Below are positions 9,016 to 17,513 of a DNA stretch of 64,000 nt, piece after piece. The number at the start of each line of letters is the position of its first letter. Positions within the stretch are counted from its first letter, which is position 1. The translations under genes and the position numbers were made by a program. Origin of the DNA: Hahellaceae bacterium (lineage in GTDB: Bacteria; Pseudomonadota; Gammaproteobacteria; Pseudomonadales; Oleiphilaceae); contig JADJWY010000005.1 in NCBI GenBank assembly GCA_016716085.1, positions 558,001-622,000 on the forward strand, read 5' to 3'. Under the pieces are notes generated by a model, which did not search any database, was not told where the DNA came from, and saw only the letters and a list, made by a program, of their open reading frames with translations.

Positions 9016-9834
9016 TTATACCTTGTTCGGGTTGCAGTCTGCGCCCCTGATATGAATTTCGACCCTCCGATTCAAAGCGCGGTTATCTGGCGAATTGTTA
9101 GGCATCAGCGGTCGGGTTTCCGCATGCCCTGCAGCGATGACCCTATCGGCCGCAATTGAACGATCAAGCACCAGTTCATGCACGACGCTCACGGCGCGGG
9201 CCGCCGACAAATCCCAGTTGGAACGGAAACGCCCACCGGACAAAGGCTGATCATCGGTATGACCACCCACCCAAATTTCGCCCTCACAGGACTTTAAAAC
9301 CTGCACAACCTCTCTCAACAGTACCGCCATATCCGGGTTCAATCGGTCACTGCCCGAGGTAAATGCGGCACGCTCGGAAAAACGAAGCAACACTTCATTT
9401 TCGTTATAATCCACACTGACATCCCCTCGCTCAATAGGACTTTCTAACGTTCGTATAAGGTCTGACGCCAAATCCTCGTTATGTGAAAACTGAGCTTGTA
9501 ATACCGCACTTGCCTCAACTGACGCTGAAATGGACCCTGGATCAGTAATAGATGAGGGCTCAGGGGGTGGCGGGGGTAGGAGGGGGGAAGCTTTCTCCTC
9601 CGGTGTGGCAATCACCTGCAAATTCGGAAGGCCTTGTGAAGAGGCAACGAAGGAAACACCAAAGGCCTGACTCATGGCCGCCGCGATCGCCTTATATTTT
9701 TCAGTATCCATGTTGGAAAAGCTTAACAGCAAAATGAAAAACGTAAGAAGCAAGGTCATTAAGTCAGCAAAGGTCATCAACCAGGATGGCTGATCCCCAC
9801 CACCCCGGGATGCTTTAACCTGACGTCGCTTCAA
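9016..9834 (-). CDS. motB: MotB/PomB-type flagellar stator protein
   Basis: A 272-residue protein with a single N-terminal membrane helix, SWLMTFADLMTLLLTFF, carrying the ion-channel aspartate (Asp24). A proline-rich linker follows (about residues 84-92). The OmpA-like peptidoglycan-binding domain occupies about residues 150-268 (VGGHTDDQPL, LSAARAVSV, NRRVEIHI). It anchors the stator to the cell wall. The start is a TTG overlapping the motA stop, with AAGGAG 8 nt upstream; there is no suitable ATG. The Na+ or H+ preference cannot be decided from this sequence alone. Confidence 0.9.
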   Translation of the reverse strand: MKRRQVKASRGGGDQPSWLMTFADLMTLLLTFFILLLSFSNMDTEKYKAIAAAMSQAFGVSFVASSQGLPNLQVIATPEEKASPLLPPPPPEPSSITDPGSISASVEASAVLQAQFSHNEDLASDLIRTLESPIERGDVSVDYNENEVLLRFSERAAFTSGSDRLNPDMAVLLREVVQVLKSCEGEIWVGGHTDDQPLSGGRFRSNWDLSAARAVSVVHELVLDRSIAADRVIAAGHAETRPLMPNNSPDNRALNRRVEIHIRGADCNPNKV

Positions 9835-10613
9835 AGGGTGGGCTCCTTCGGCCCCTCCGGAACGGTCGCAGCGGCCAGATCGGGCAGATAGCCGGACAAA
9901 ATCTCTGGCAGGATGCGCGGATTTTGCCCTTTAAGAATACTCAGGATACTTTGGATCACAATCAGCCGATTACGCTGGTCATCCAATGCATTCAGTTGAA
10001 TTTTCTCTGCCAGAGGCAGCGCAAATAATTGTGCAATGACAGCACCGTAAAAGGTCGTCAGCAGGGCAACGGCCATCGCCGGACCAATTGAGGAAGGTTC
10101 TCCCATGTTGTTGAGCATCTGAACCAGTCCGACCAGGGTTCCAAGCATTCCCAACGCAGGCGCCGCATCACCAATGCCCTTAAAAACCCGCTCGGCAATT
10201 TGATAACGCTCCATACTCTGCTGGGTATCTTCCAACAAGACGTCCTGAATAAAGTCGGGGGAATGGCCATCCGCACCAAGGTTCACCGCTTTTAACAGGA
10301 AAGGGTACTCAATCGTCACCCGTTCCAATCCTAACAGCCCCTCCTTGCGAACCACCTCGGCCAATGACCTCACTTCGCCGTAGACCGATAACGGATTTTC
10401 AATCCGGTCAAAAAACACGGTGCCAAACGCCAGCCGAAAACTACGCACCATGCCTTGCCAACGGTACTTCATCAGAGTCACCGCAAGCGTTCCACAAACC
10501 ACAATTAAAATACTCGGAATATTGACGAAATCCCAAATCTGAGACTCTGAAAGGATGGCCGCGCCAACAATAAAAAACGCCGCCAACAAGCCAATCCAAG
10601 TAAGTTTGTCCAT
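9831..10613 (-). CDS. motA: MotA/PomA-type flagellar stator protein
   Basis: A 260-residue membrane protein with the MotA/TolQ/ExbB proton-channel fold: two N-terminal helices, a cytoplasmic domain, then two more helices. The signature ALGMLGTLVGLVQMLNNMG precedes the third helix, and AMAVALLTTFYGAVIAQLF forms the fourth. With MotB it converts ion flow into flagellar torque. The pair sits between aroE and a PA4642-like gene, away from any flagellar cluster in the window. It overlaps motB, so the two subunits are made together. Confidence 0.9.
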   Translation of the reverse strand: MDKLTWIGLLAAFFIVGAAILSESQIWDFVNIPSILIVVCGTLAVTLMKYRWQGMVRSFRLAFGTVFFDRIENPLSVYGEVRSLAEVVRKEGLLGLERVTIEYPFLLKAVNLGADGHSPDFIQDVLLEDTQQSMERYQIAERVFKGIGDAAPALGMLGTLVGLVQMLNNMGEPSSIGPAMAVALLTTFYGAVIAQLFALPLAEKIQLNALDDQRNRLIVIQSILSILKGQNPRILPEILSGYLPDLAAATVPEGPKEPTL

Positions 10614-10625
10614 GCAGGATCGTTC

Positions 10626-11447
10626 TTATAAGGTAAAAGACCTCAATGCATCCAGCACGGGCGCAGTTTGAGGTCTGACACCACGCCAGATAAAAAAGGC
10701 TTCGGCAGCCTGTTCAACCAGCATACCCAGCCCATCCGCACCTCGCGCAGCTCCCTGGGCCTCAGCCCAATGCAAAAATGCCGTCCCTTGCGGTGCATAC
10801 ATCATATCGTAGACCAGACTGGCGCCTTTTACACAGTCGGGTGAAATAGGGGGAACATCTCCCTCCAGACTGGCAGATGTTCCGTTGATCACAACATCAA
10901 AGTCGCCACCCAGTTCGCTGAAATCGACTGCTTCTACTGGACCCTGCCCGGCGAAGAGGGTGGCGAGGTCATCCGCTTTTCGACGCGTTCGATTCGCAAT
11001 GATCACGGCGGCTGGTTGCGTTTCCAAAATGGGCTGCAATACACCTCGAACCGCACCTCCCGCACCTAACACCAGAATCCGCTTTCTTTTTAGCGAATAA
11101 TTCAGGTTGGTCGTAATGTCCCTCACAAGGCCCGGACCATCCGTATTCCCCCCCCACAATACGCCGTCATTATCACGCCAGAGCGTGTTAACGGCTCCCG
11201 CTTTTTCTGCCGCGGATGAGCGTCTCTCAGCAATTTGCCATGCCTGCTCTTTGAATGGAACGGTCACATTCAAGCCTTTCCCTCCGTGCTCAAAGAATGC
11301 GGCGACGACACCGAAAAATTCATCAAGCGGTGCCTGAATGGCTGTATAGTCCATCACCTGCCCCGTCTCCTTTGCAAAAAGAGCGTGAATTTTAGGCGAC
11401 TTACTGTGAGCGATTGGATTTCCCACCACAGCATACTGATCCATCAT
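10626..11447 (-). CDS. aroE: Shikimate dehydrogenase (NADP+)
   Basis: A 273-residue enzyme that reduces 3-dehydroshikimate to shikimate in aromatic amino acid synthesis. The substrate-binding NPIAHSKSP (residues 10-18), the catalytic Lys66 in NVTVPFK, and GNTDGPGLV are all present. The nucleotide fold begins at LVLGAGGAVRGVLQPI, and NRTRRKA follows the second strand, matching NADP preference. AGAGG lies 8 nt before the first of two tandem ATGs. It directly follows hemF, 3 nt apart. Confidence 0.96.
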   Translation of the reverse strand: MMDQYAVVGNPIAHSKSPKIHALFAKETGQVMDYTAIQAPLDEFFGVVAAFFEHGGKGLNVTVPFKEQAWQIAERRSSAAEKAGAVNTLWRDNDGVLWGGNTDGPGLVRDITTNLNYSLKRKRILVLGAGGAVRGVLQPILETQPAAVIIANRTRRKADDLATLFAGQGPVEAVDFSELGGDFDVVINGTSASLEGDVPPISPDCVKGASLVYDMMYAPQGTAFLHWAEAQGAARGADGLGMLVEQAAEAFFIWRGVRPQTAPVLDALRSFTL

Positions 11448-11450
11448 GGT

Positions 11451-12356
11451 TTAGACCTCTAGCCAGTTAGTGGGCTTTAGATAACGCTCATACAGGCGGG
11501 CTTCTTCGGACCCGGCTTCGGGTTGATAGCCATATTCCCAACGAACCAGGGGCGGCAGGGACATGAGAATTGACTCGGTTCTCCCCCCTGATTGCAGGCC
11601 AAACAAGGTTCCGCGATCGAATACCAGGTTGAATTCCACATAACGGCCACGGCGATACAACTGGAACTGACGCTGACGTTCTCCGTAGGGTAGGGTGACC
11701 CGTTTTTCGATAATGGGCACATACGCCTTACAAAAGCTATCGCCAACCGACTGCATGAATGCAAAACAACGCTCAAAGCCGCCTTCATTCAAGTCATCGA
11801 AAAACAGGCCACCAATGCCGCGAGGTTCTTTCCGGTGCTTGAGATAGAAATAGTCATCACACCAGGCCTTGTAGCGGCCATATACCTCTTCCCCAAACGG
11901 AGCGCAGGCAGACCGGGCTGTTTCATGCCAATGACGACAATCTTCATCAAATCCATAATAGGGCGTAAGGTCGAAGCCACCACCAAACCACCAGACGGGA
12001 TCCGCCCCCGGTTTTTCCGCAATGAAAAAACGAACATTCGCATGGGAGGTCGGCACATAAGGATTAACGGGATGAATGACCAGCGACACGCCCATGGCTC
12101 GAAATTGACGGCCTGCCAGCTCAGGTCGGTGTGCTGTCGCCGAGGCCGGCAGTTGCTGACCTGATACCAGCGAGTAATTCACACCCGCCTTCTCAAAAAC
12201 CGCGCCATCCGCTAACACACGGGTGATCCCACCACCGCCCTCTTCACGCTCCCAGCGTTCTTCCTGAAACCGTTGGGAGGGCTCAAAATTTTCCAGACTG
12301 CCACAAATCGATGACTGAAGTGACTGTAAATACTGTTCGATTGCTGTGGTGTCCAC
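11451..12356 (-). CDS. hemF: Oxygen-dependent coproporphyrinogen III oxidase
   Basis: A 301-residue cytosolic haem synthesis enzyme, near the 299 of E. coli HemF. Characteristic segments include WWFGGGFDLTPYYGFDED, KHRKEPRGIGGLFFDD and RRGRYVEFNLVFDRGT. It oxidatively decarboxylates coproporphyrinogen III to protoporphyrinogen IX using oxygen, fitting an aerobic organism with a haem-copper oxidase. Pseudomonas keeps tsaC between dprA and hemF; here only 98 nt separate the two. Confidence 0.96.
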   Translation of the reverse strand: MDTTAIEQYLQSLQSSICGSLENFEPSQRFQEERWEREEGGGGITRVLADGAVFEKAGVNYSLVSGQQLPASATAHRPELAGRQFRAMGVSLVIHPVNPYVPTSHANVRFFIAEKPGADPVWWFGGGFDLTPYYGFDEDCRHWHETARSACAPFGEEVYGRYKAWCDDYFYLKHRKEPRGIGGLFFDDLNEGGFERCFAFMQSVGDSFCKAYVPIIEKRVTLPYGERQRQFQLYRRGRYVEFNLVFDRGTLFGLQSGGRTESILMSLPPLVRWEYGYQPEAGSEEARLYERYLKPTNWLEV

Positions 12357-12454
12357 AAAGCCTCCCTATTCGAAACGGTTTGACCCATACGGCAGCTGCC
12401 GCAGGTACTTTAAGCCGCCACAATAACGCAGGCCGATCAGGGCTTCAACACAGG

Positions 12455-13489
12455 TCAGCAGACACGATAGTAACGCCCTTCACCCTCCTTGAGGTGACCA
12501 GACAGACATAACGACATCAGGCCAGAAACCACAGTCGGGGTCGCTAATGTGGATCGAGCCAGCACCTCATCCAATGTCGATCCATGCCAATCGACGCAAT
12601 GCATTAACTCGTTAAGTGGCCGCCCTGGAGGAGAGCGTTCTGTACGATTTGGCTCAGCATCGTGTCCGTTCATCGTAAAAAATCCCAAACCATCAAAGAC
12701 GTCATCCACCGTTTCCACCAGCATGGCACCGTCTTTCAGCAATCGGTGGCATCCGCGGGCAGCGGGGTTGTGAATGGACCCCGGAATCGCAAAGACATCG
12801 CGGTTCTGCTCAAGTGCGTGTCGAGCAGTGATCAATGAACCGCTGTCCAGACTGGCTTCCACGACCAGAACCCCCTTGGACAGGCCACTGACAATCCGAT
12901 TACGTATTGGAAATTGATAGGGCCGGGGAGGGGTTCCCGGAGCATATTCACTGACCACCAACCCGGACGATCGAATGCGCGCAAGCAACTGTCCATGTTG
13001 CCTGGGGTAAACCCGATCAATTCCGCACCCCAGAACCGCCACGGTTTCACCTCCACCATCCAGGGCACCCTCATGTGCGGCGCCGTCGATTCCCGCAGCC
13101 AAACCACTCGTGATGACCCAGCCGCTTTCGGCCAACGCACGCGCGAATAGATAGGCATCTTCCCTGGCGGGCATCGAAGGGTGACGGGTGCCTACGATTG
13201 CAAGCTGGGGTTTGCTTAAAAGACTCAGGTCTCCCTCACAAAATAAGAGGCGGGGCGGATCCGATAGCTCCCGTAACAGGGACGGGTAGTCTGGGTCAAA
13301 TAATCCCAGGAGCTTTCGATGAGCGTTCCCCGATACCCACTCCAGCCAGGTTGCCACTTTCTCGCAGGGCTCTTCAGAGGGACATTCCTGCGACAAATTC
13401 TCAGCGCTTGAAATGGCGAGTGCTTTAAATTGTTGGAGAGTGAGTGTCGAGGTGGCTACAAGATTTAGCCATTGGATCGGTGAATACAT
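12455..13489 (-). CDS. dprA: DNA-processing protein DprA/Smf
   Basis: A 344-residue protein with the DprA Rossmann-like core: IVGTRHPSMPAREDAYLFA, SGLAAGIDGAAHEGAL, VAVLGCGIDRVYPRQH, and SGSLITARHALEQNRDVFAIPGS. DprA loads RecA on incoming single-stranded DNA in natural transformation and is also kept in non-transformable bacteria. The C-terminal winged-helix-like region follows (DEVLARSTLATPTVVSGLM). It follows the LysM gene across a 75-nt gap. Confidence 0.95.
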   Translation of the reverse strand: MYSPIQWLNLVATSTLTLQQFKALAISSAENLSQECPSEEPCEKVATWLEWVSGNAHRKLLGLFDPDYPSLLRELSDPPRLLFCEGDLSLLSKPQLAIVGTRHPSMPAREDAYLFARALAESGWVITSGLAAGIDGAAHEGALDGGGETVAVLGCGIDRVYPRQHGQLLARIRSSGLVVSEYAPGTPPRPYQFPIRNRIVSGLSKGVLVVEASLDSGSLITARHALEQNRDVFAIPGSIHNPAARGCHRLLKDGAMLVETVDDVFDGLGFFTMNGHDAEPNRTERSPPGRPLNELMHCVDWHGSTLDEVLARSTLATPTVVSGLMSLCLSGHLKEGEGRYYRVC

Positions 13490-13564
13490 AAAACATCTTC
13501 CTTGATTTCAATTTACAAGAGGGCTCACATCCTGTGACACCCTTCATCATGCAGTATAACAAAC

Positions 13565-14593
13565 TCAGGGATTGCGAACTTCGTCCATAATCGACAATGG
13601 CCGTTCAGCTGAGAGAATTAACGCGTAACTGACTTTTTCAAACGCCCGGAACACCATCATGATGCCCGCTCGTCCGGCCGGCAGCTGAATGATCTCTTTC
13701 GTGTAAGGATCCCTCACCTGTTCACCTTTTCGGTAAATTGCCAGGACCGTCCCCTCTTTCATCCCCTCACGCGTGCCGCGATTGACCGTTACCACATCGT
13801 ATTGACCAATCTGGCTGACACCGTCCACAACTGAGATGATCTTACCACGAACCTCCCCTTCCGGGTTGGACGGATAGAACGTCGTGTTGATTTCACGGTC
13901 ATCCTGTTGCAACAGGCGATCCCCCTGCCGAATCTCCTCAGAGGACTTGGTAATGGATACCGTGACTATCTCGCCCTGCTTCTCAGTGGTTCGGCCTGAC
14001 GCGATCGAGCGCGCTTCAATTCCAAGAAATTCACCCGTATCCGGATCACTGTAGACGGTACTCCGCCGATAAATTCCATAAGAAGCATCCAACTCAGCTT
14101 CCCCACGGCCATAGACCAGTTCACCCGCACCGACAATCAGGTTGCCATGTTTGCCCAACAGGACATAGGGCGCATTTGCTAATTCTTCTTCTGTCACGAT
14201 CTGGGTATTCGTCAGGAAGGGCGCGATGGCATCCAGCGGAATGGCTGGGATGGCACTGGCCAGTTCTGAAACGCGCTTCTTCGGCGACAATTTATAAGTC
14301 CCCGCCATCTCTCCACGTTGCGCCAGGGTTAACCGCGGCTGTCCATCGATATAAACCAGCGCAAGCATATCACCTGGATAGATTAAGTGGGGGTTTCGGA
14401 TCTGAGGATTGACCTGCCAGATTTCAGGCCAATACCAGGGTTCCTTTAAAAACTTCCCGGCGATTCCCCACAGCGTATCGCCTTTGACAACGACGTAGCT
14501 ATCGGGGTGATCCCCTCTCAATTCCGGTGCAGCGATGGCGTACTGACTGGCAGCCAGAAACATACTTAATGCGAAAACTAAGGTTTTCCTCAT
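13565..14593 (-). CDS. Secreted LysM-domain protein
   Basis: A 342-residue exported protein with a signal peptide ending near AIAAPEL. A LysM peptidoglycan-binding module follows (about residues 32-85: YVVVKGDTLWGIAGKFLKEP ... NPHLIYPGDMLALVYI). The rest is a beta-rich region of unknown role. Orthologues sit between dprA and def in Pseudomonas (PA0020). I chose the ATG at 14593; the 18-nt in-frame extension to a TTG at 14611 is less convincing. Confidence 0.9.
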   Translation of the reverse strand: MRKTLVFALSMFLAASQYAIAAPELRGDHPDSYVVVKGDTLWGIAGKFLKEPWYWPEIWQVNPQIRNPHLIYPGDMLALVYIDGQPRLTLAQRGEMAGTYKLSPKKRVSELASAIPAIPLDAIAPFLTNTQIVTEEELANAPYVLLGKHGNLIVGAGELVYGRGEAELDASYGIYRRSTVYSDPDTGEFLGIEARSIASGRTTEKQGEIVTVSITKSSEEIRQGDRLLQQDDREINTTFYPSNPEGEVRGKIISVVDGVSQIGQYDVVTVNRGTREGMKEGTVLAIYRKGEQVRDPYTKEIIQLPAGRAGIMMVFRAFEKVSYALILSAERPLSIMDEVRNP

Positions 14594-14716
14594 GGTCTCA
14601 TTCCCTTTCAAGGCTCCCGGGTGGTTGAGATAAGGACAAATTTGTACTCAGGGGCACGTTATTAGATAATAGTAGCACCCCTATTCCGATGTGCATGGAA
14701 ATTTACAAATTCGTTT

Positions 14717-15229
14717 ATGAGCATTCTCCAAATTCTTGAATTTCCAGATCCCAGATTACGGACGATTGCCAAACCTGTCGTCAAAGTCGATGCCAATATC
14801 CGAAAAATTATAGACGACATGTTTGAAACCATGTACGACGCCCCCGGAATTGGTTTGGCTGCCACTCAGGTTGATATTCATCAACGCATTGTCGTGATCG
14901 ACGTTTCTGAAAACAAAGATCAACCGCTTGTATTGATCAATCCGCAGGTCACCGTGCTAGAGGGCGCGCCTCAAGAGATGCAGGAGGGTTGCCTTTCAGT
15001 ACCCGGTTTCTATGAAACAGTTGAACGCATTGATCATGTGCGTGTCAGAGCACTCGATCGGGAAGGTGAGCCCTTTGAAATGGAGGCATCCGGTTTGCTG
15101 GCCGTCTGTATTCAGCATGAGCTTGACCACCTCAACGGTAAACTTTTCGTTGATTATCTCAGCCAGTTTAAACGCGGTCGCATCAAGAAAAAGCTTGAAA
15201 AACAGCATAAGCAGCAGGCCAAAGCCTAG
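14717..15229 (+). CDS. def: Peptide deformylase
   Basis: A 170-residue metalloenzyme with all three PDF motifs: GIGLAATQ, EGCLSVP (Cys ligand) and QHELDHLNG (two His ligands plus catalytic Glu). It removes the formyl group from nascent proteins. The last ~20 residues are very Lys/Gln-rich. No strong ribosome-binding site precedes the ATG. It is divergent from the LysM gene (123-nt gap) and leads a def-fmt-rsmB-trkA operon, pairing formyl removal with formyl addition. Confidence 0.97.
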   Translation: MSILQILEFPDPRLRTIAKPVVKVDANIRKIIDDMFETMYDAPGIGLAATQVDIHQRIVVIDVSENKDQPLVLINPQVTVLEGAPQEMQEGCLSVPGFYETVERIDHVRVRALDREGEPFEMEASGLLAVCIQHELDHLNGKLFVDYLSQFKRGRIKKKLEKQHKQQAKA

Positions 15230-15241
15230 TGAGAATCGCCC

Positions 15242-16204
15242 TTGATTGACCCAGCCCTTCGTATCGTCTTCGCGGGCACACCCGAATTTGCTGCCACGGC
15301 GCTGCAAGCCCTGATTGATCACGGTCACAATCTGGTGGCCGTTTATAGCCAGCCAGACAGGCCAGCAGGTCGTGGCCAAAAAGCCCGCCCCAGTCCTGTC
15401 AAAGCTGTTGCAGAACAACATGGACTCTCTATCGAACAGCCTGAAAATTTTCGCTCTGAGGAGGCTATGGCTCGTCTGGCCGCTTACCAGCCAGACATAA
15501 TGGTCGTTGCGGCTTACGGCCTGATATTGCCTGTGCGAGTGTTACAAACTCCCCGACTGGGTTGCATTAATATTCATGCCTCACTGCTCCCTGCCTGGCG
15601 AGGTGCGGCACCAATTCAGCGGGCCATTGAAGCCGGAGATGACGAATCTGGGGTCACGATCATGCAGATGGAGAAAGGGCTCGACACAGGTCCCATGCTG
15701 CTAAAACGTGTCACTCCAATCACCGCGCAGGATACCGGGGGTAGCCTCCATGATCGCTTGGCCTCGCTCGGTGCCGAAGCATTGTTGGAAAGTTTACCCG
15801 CAATTCAATGCCAAACTCTCCAGCCGGAGCCCCAGGACCATGACAAGGCCTCCTATGCTCACAAATTAACCAAAGAAGAGGCGAGTATCAATTGGTCAGA
15901 CTCCGCAGAGCTTATCGCCCGCCGAATTCGAGCCTTTAATCCCTGGCCTGTTTGCCAGACACGCCTCCAGGGCAAGGTCATTAAGATCTGGGCTGCGCAC
16001 GTTAAAGACCACGTTCACCTGTCTCCGCCAGGCACACTTCTCAAAGCATCACCTGGCTGCATCTGGGTTGCCTGTGGCGAACAGTCCACGTTGAGTCTTG
16101 ACGAGATGCAGCTACCCGGAGGGAGGCCTTTGTCCACTCAAGCGTTACTCAACGGTCACTCAGCGCTCTTTGCTCCGAATGGAACGTTCGAGTTTCAGGT
16201 CTGA
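15242..16204 (+). CDS. fmt: Methionyl-tRNA formyltransferase
   Basis: A 320-residue enzyme that formylates Met-tRNAfMet. The N-terminal formyltransferase domain includes IVFAGTPEFAA, the INIHASLLPAWRGAAPIQ segment with the catalytic Asn and His, and MEKGLDTGPML with the catalytic Asp region. A C-terminal oligonucleotide-binding domain follows (WPVCQTRLQGKVIKIW). The start is an unusual TTG, supported by alignment of the first residues (M-I-D-P-A-L-R-I-V-F) with orthologues. Confidence 0.96.
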   Translation: MIDPALRIVFAGTPEFAATALQALIDHGHNLVAVYSQPDRPAGRGQKARPSPVKAVAEQHGLSIEQPENFRSEEAMARLAAYQPDIMVVAAYGLILPVRVLQTPRLGCINIHASLLPAWRGAAPIQRAIEAGDDESGVTIMQMEKGLDTGPMLLKRVTPITAQDTGGSLHDRLASLGAEALLESLPAIQCQTLQPEPQDHDKASYAHKLTKEEASINWSDSAELIARRIRAFNPWPVCQTRLQGKVIKIWAAHVKDHVHLSPPGTLLKASPGCIWVACGEQSTLSLDEMQLPGGRPLSTQALLNGHSALFAPNGTFEFQV

Positions 16205-16207
16205 CCA

Positions 16208-17506
16208 ATGAACACACGCCTGACAGCGGTTTTAGTTCTGAAGGACGTACTCATCGAGGGCCGCTCACTGACCGAAGCGCTGACACAACACATTCCCGCA
16301 GGGTCTGAATCGGATATCGCATTTACAAAAATGTTATGCTTTGGGACCTTACGCTGGTACCACAAACTGGATTTCTGGCTCAATGAGCTCCTGGGTCATC
16401 GACTAAAGCCGAAGGATCGGGACATCGAAATTCTTTTGATGCTCGGCATTTACCAGGTTGCTTTCAGCACTAAACCAGACCACGCCTGTGTTAACGAAAC
16501 CGTAACCGTCACCCGACTGCTTAAAAAGCCCTGGGCCAGCAAACTGGTGAATGGCGTGCTACGCAACTTTCTTCGTAAGAGAGAAGCTCTCGAAGGCCTG
16601 GCGGACCATTCAGTAGCCACTCGTTTCAGTTTTCCGGCATGGCTTTCAGACAAATTGTCTGGTGATTATGGCGAGGATACCGAAAGTCTGTTGGCCTCAC
16701 TTCAAACCCAGGCACCTCTTACTCTCCGTATCAACCGTCAAGCTCAGACAGCTCTCGAATTTAAGCAACACCTTCAACAAAATGGCCTCACATTCCTCGA
16801 ACATCCTGAACTCGACAATGCAGTTACCTTGATGACTCCCTGCAACGTTGAAGACATCCCTGGCTTTTATGATGGTAGCTGCAGCGTGCAGGATGCAGCA
16901 GCGCAATGGTGTGCCTCCCTGCTTCACTTACAACCAGGACAGCGCTTGCTTGACGCGTGTTCGGCACCGGGCGGCAAAACGGCCGCCTGTCTTGAAATGG
17001 AACCCTCGCTCGACGTCACTGCTATCGATGTTGATCCAAAGCGGCAGGAACGAACGCAGGAAAATCTCACGCGCTTGCGTCTGAACGCGAACGTGCTTTC
17101 AGCAAATGCTGCCGATACCCATACCTGGTGGAATGGCCATTTATTCGACCGAATTCTGCTGGATGTGCCCTGCAGTGCGACCGGTGTCATCAGGCGACAC
17201 CCTGATATCAAAGTCTTACGCAGACAATCCGACATTCAAGCATTGCAAAAAACTCAAATAGCTTTGCTGGAGGGACTTTGGCCCCTTCTCCGAGAAGGTG
17301 GCCACCTCCTTTATTCCACATGCTCACTTCTCTCTGACGAAAATGAACAAGCCGTTGGAGCATTCCTGAAACAACATCCTGACGCTGAACATAAGCCCCT
17401 TCCGCACATACAAGGCACAGTGGAGCGGCCCTATGGTCGTCAGTTTTTGCCACAGGTGGGCGGACACGACGGATTTTATTACGCACTTTTGTGCAAAAGG
17501 AATTAA
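16208..17506 (+). CDS. rsmB: 16S rRNA (cytosine(967)-C5)-methyltransferase
   Basis: A 432-residue protein with an N-terminal NusB-like RNA-binding domain (about residues 1-140) and a C-terminal SAM-dependent methyltransferase domain. Motif I is LDACSAPGGKTAACLE. The two functional cysteines sit in DVPCSATGV (product release) and STCSLLSDEN (nucleophile). The gene begins 3 nt after fmt. Confidence 0.96.
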   Translation: MNTRLTAVLVLKDVLIEGRSLTEALTQHIPAGSESDIAFTKMLCFGTLRWYHKLDFWLNELLGHRLKPKDRDIEILLMLGIYQVAFSTKPDHACVNETVTVTRLLKKPWASKLVNGVLRNFLRKREALEGLADHSVATRFSFPAWLSDKLSGDYGEDTESLLASLQTQAPLTLRINRQAQTALEFKQHLQQNGLTFLEHPELDNAVTLMTPCNVEDIPGFYDGSCSVQDAAAQWCASLLHLQPGQRLLDACSAPGGKTAACLEMEPSLDVTAIDVDPKRQERTQENLTRLRLNANVLSANAADTHTWWNGHLFDRILLDVPCSATGVIRRHPDIKVLRRQSDIQALQKTQIALLEGLWPLLREGGHLLYSTCSLLSDENEQAVGAFLKQHPDAEHKPLPHIQGTVERPYGRQFLPQVGGHDGFYYALLCKRN

Positions 17507-17513
17507 TTCTGAA

